A stretch of 64,000 bases of DNA, taken from the NCBI GenBank assembly GCA_964020155.1, contig OZ026546.1, forward strand, positions 4,725,400-4,789,399, read 5' to 3'. Position numbers and translations under genes: made by a program. Below the pieces are notes generated by a model. It was given only the letters and a program-made list of their open reading frames with translations, made no database searches and was not told the origin of the DNA. Source of the stretch: Chondrilla cf. caribensis (Eukaryota; Porifera; Demospongiae; Chondrillida; Chondrillidae). Positions 61,336 to 64,000 of the stretch are shown here, in pieces. Positions within the stretch are counted from its first letter, which is position 1; each line of letters begins with the position of its first letter.

Positions 61336-63200
61336 AGAAGATCATGACATGTATATATCGCAAAATGTAACCCCTTATTCCATTTCCTTCGGGTTTAACC
61401 CTAATGCTTCAGTGCCCGGAAGCATTATATGAATTCCCCCGGGTGGTTACTTTGGGCAGGACACCTATCATTAATGAAGTTAATCACAATTAGGCAAGAA
61501 AAAATTGAAAATAATTTAGGTGCAAAAATATAATAATCTTAATTATCAAACTAATCATAATACGATCTAAATACTAATTATATGTACCCCTTCCCAGTCC
61601 TGCGCTTTATTTCAAGGCTAACCTCAATACAGAGGTGGACTATATATTATAGGCAGGGTGCTATTTCCATACAGTAGATGTATTAGATGCTAAATACTAC
61701 GAGTAATGATCGGGAGAATTAGGTTATAGTTCACGATTTAAGGAAATGTTAAGTAAGCAATACCAAATAACCAGAATTTTAATACTGTAGTGCAGAGACC
61801 ACAGACATCTATTACCATACCAAGAATACACGGAATGGTACACAAATACATACATATGTACATACCCTGCTATATTCTCCTGTATATAGGAATTAGAAGT
61901 AAACAATAGACCCACCAATGATATGTCATTATACAATGAGATAACCTCATTGAGAAAAAGAGATGGCAAACTTTGTCACATACACGGTAATGTCCATTGT
62001 GTATTATACACCTGAGTCAACATCATCAGTGTTGTTATTGCTTTTAAACATTAACTTTATGCAATGTTTTTATTGAGGTGTAAAATTAATCTCAGAGAGA
62101 CATACACTTCCTATGAGATCAGACAAAGCCTTTACATAATGAAGTGGATACTTGAAACTACGTTCAAACTAGTACAAACTTTTCGATTATAAAGTCCATA
62201 AACACAAAACAATCACTGTAACTCAAGCCTATAAACTACTGCTACAGTTAATGAAATAATATCAGTCACACCACACACACCAGGTCTTGCTCTCCTATTT
62301 GATCAAGAGCCAGACAGGGCTTTCTTTTGGCACGATATTATATATTGCACTATTTCTACATACATACTCTGTATAAACTCCCTACACCAGGATACAACTA
62401 TTACATACAGTACACAGTAGGTGTCCATGCTTATCGGTTAAAAGTTAACTGTTTTCTAGTAACCATTAACTGATAACCGTTAATGGATTACCGTCAATGG
62501 TACGTTATAAATTCTCAATCGTTAAAGAAGAAGGACTTAAAGTATCGAAGGCAAGTGTTTGAGTAACGATTCAAAAGTACAAGAGACATGGGAGCATCAC
62601 TCGCCTTCTGAATCTAGTCGACCGACTCTTCGACGGATCGTTCGTAAGTTACACAATTGGCAGCTGGCATTTGGTAATATGCGCTTACATTTAATGATTA
62701 CGTAATCAGAAAACTACCGGTAACGGTGAAGGGATAACGGTTAAGGGTTAACTGTTAACTGAAAAGTGATAAAGGTGATTACCGTTTGTTTCTTGAACCG
62801 TACTGTATATACTGTGCATTTATAAATACATAAGTACATACATAGTGTACATACATTATTTTCTGTTCTGTTTAACGTTTACTGTAGCACTGTCCACAGG
62901 GGTGCAGCACATATGTGCGTACAAGTCTACCAACATGGGAGGTTGGTTGCAGAGCCAGGTGTAGTGGGACACCTGTTATGAGTGGAAGTGAACTGAAAAC
63001 ACGCAACTATGTACCTGCAGAAATACACATACATACTGTAAGTACATATGGACATATGTACATACATTCTCATGCTGGACCATACTACTGAAGAGCTAGT
63101 ACAGTTTCAGAATTAAAAATATCTATACAGTGATACTCTTACCAATTAAGGATATAGTCCACTAACAGTATATGAACTAGTGATATTGATTGTACCTCAT
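61336..63200. other. Non-coding stretch with a TTAAC-rich element
   Basis: The segment 62425-62790 is rich in GGTTAAC/GTTAACC motifs, inverted between its left part (TTATCGGTTAAAAGTTAACT) and right part (AAGGGTTAACTGTTAACTGA). This suggests another degraded inverted-repeat element. Nothing else could be supported. Confidence 0.4.
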
Positions 63201-63204
63201 TGCA

Positions 63205-63206
<2 letters not shown>

Positions 63207-63269
<63 letters not shown>
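63207..63269. repeat. (TG)n microsatellite
   Basis: About 31 uninterrupted GT dinucleotides. Confidence 0.95.
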
Positions 63270-63270
<1 letters not shown>

Positions 63271-63543
63271 CAGGTGAAGTACTGGTGAGCTCTTCGTACA
63301 GTTTAAACGGAGTTAATGACCGTAATGATTAGCCAATGGGTGGGTGGGTCCATAATATGGCTGCCGCAAATGTGGTGCAAATATAGCACCGTATTTGTAT
63401 TCACCAAGATAAACATACCAATCTCCTTTCCCTAGTCACATTGTGTGTATAGCAAAGAATCATACTGTCCTCAATGTCCATTGAAGAAACTACACCTCCA
63501 GTCTCGCTGTGCTAGTCCTTCGCATTTCTCGTGTGTACTCGTC

Positions 63544-63784
63544 ATGTCTGACCAGGATTTATTGTCAAACCAGTTGTCTACTTTGTCTTCGGATTTGGTT
63601 TTGTTGGTAAAGGCAATTAAGTTGCAACTTGACCAACAGCAATCTATGCAGGCTTCAAATATTCAGCAATCGAGTGTGCTATAACAACAGAGTTTGCCAG
63701 CACCTTCGGTTTCGCAGGATTCCAACGCGTCCCAGTGTCAGAGTGTGCCTCTACCAGTCACTCTGGGAACTCTGAGCTCTACTG
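63544..63784 (+). pseudogene. 5' exon of an unassigned ORF with one in-frame stop
   Basis: From ATG 63544 the plus strand reads MSDQDLLSNQLSTLSSDLVL, then a Gln-rich region (LDQQQSMQASNIQQS). A TAA at 63682 stands where CAA would continue QQSLPAPSVSQ and a Ser/Gln/Pro-rich segment to a GTAAGG donor at 63785. The helical start and low-complexity linker recall gag-like or adaptor N-termini, but I do not recognise the family. The stop may be a true break or a sequencing error. The following exon is outside the window. Confidence 0.4.
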
Positions 63785-64000
63785 GTAAGGCTTTTTCTTG
63801 GGTATATACAGTATTGTATCACTTTTATTTGTATGCGATGGATATATACATTTATGGATGCTTAATTGTGATTTCGAAATTACGTGGCTCGTTTCTCTTT
63901 TTATGGGTTTTTTATTTCAGTAAATTATCTCTTAGTTGCATGAGGTCTAGTGGGGTACATTTTTATATGTCTGTGCTGTCATTATCCTTGACATGCCTAC
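63785..64000. other. Presumed intron to the end of the window
   Basis: Follows the GTAAGG donor of the ORF above. No recognisable feature. Confidence 0.3.

Overview
The window is eukaryotic. It is AT-rich, has no operon structure, and carries short exons flanked by GT..AG splice sites, long introns, dinucleotide microsatellites and many small inverted-repeat DNA transposons. The coding exons encode single-pass membrane proteins built from a signal peptide, an Ig-like domain, a cysteine-rich fibronectin type III (FN3) domain, a transmembrane helix and a short tyrosine-bearing tail. Compact genes of this kind, with NPAYG-type tails, suggest an early-branching metazoan. A demosponge is my best guess, but the sequence alone does not prove it.

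Layout. 1.3-6.9 kb, minus strand: a four-exon receptor gene (signal, Ig, FN3, TM plus NPAYG tail). 8.5-15.8 kb, plus strand: a decayed partial copy (P1) followed by an intact four-exon receptor (P2) of the same architecture. 16.3-20.5 kb, minus: a receptor with two FN3 domains and almost no tail (U0). 20.7-26.1 kb: a block of repeats (a non-LTR retrotransposon relic, then two copies of a 1.24 kb direct repeat carrying telomere-like CCCTAA runs). It splits an intergenic spacer that is otherwise shared by the array. 26.7-58.9 kb, minus: a head-to-tail array of five paralogues, A to E. A+B and C+D look like two copies of one ~13.5 kb two-gene block; E is a partial fifth copy. 59-64 kb: transposon remnants, FN3 relics, a THAP-like fragment and the start of an unrelated plus-strand ORF.

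Every extracellular exon I could delimit is phase 1 at both ends (class 1-1), with one exception, the first FN3 exon of U0. Whole domains can therefore be gained or lost in frame. The array uses this: A and C keep Ig and FN3, B and D have lost FN3, E has an FN3 but no visible Ig, and U0 has two FN3 domains. The stalk is made of 15-, 18- and 24-bp microexons. Tails differ too: A and E keep a DYADP or NYADP tyrosine, C keeps DYADP in a longer tail, and B and D are frameshifted before the tyrosine. C and D share a nonsense codon in the Ig exon, and D's Ig exon is a mosaic of B-like and C-like sequence. Together this reads as a rapidly evolving multigene Ig/FN3 receptor cluster, a plausible immune or self-recognition locus. 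That role is inference.

Exon coordinates were read by eye from splice motifs, reading frame and comparison among the copies. No transcript or database search was available.
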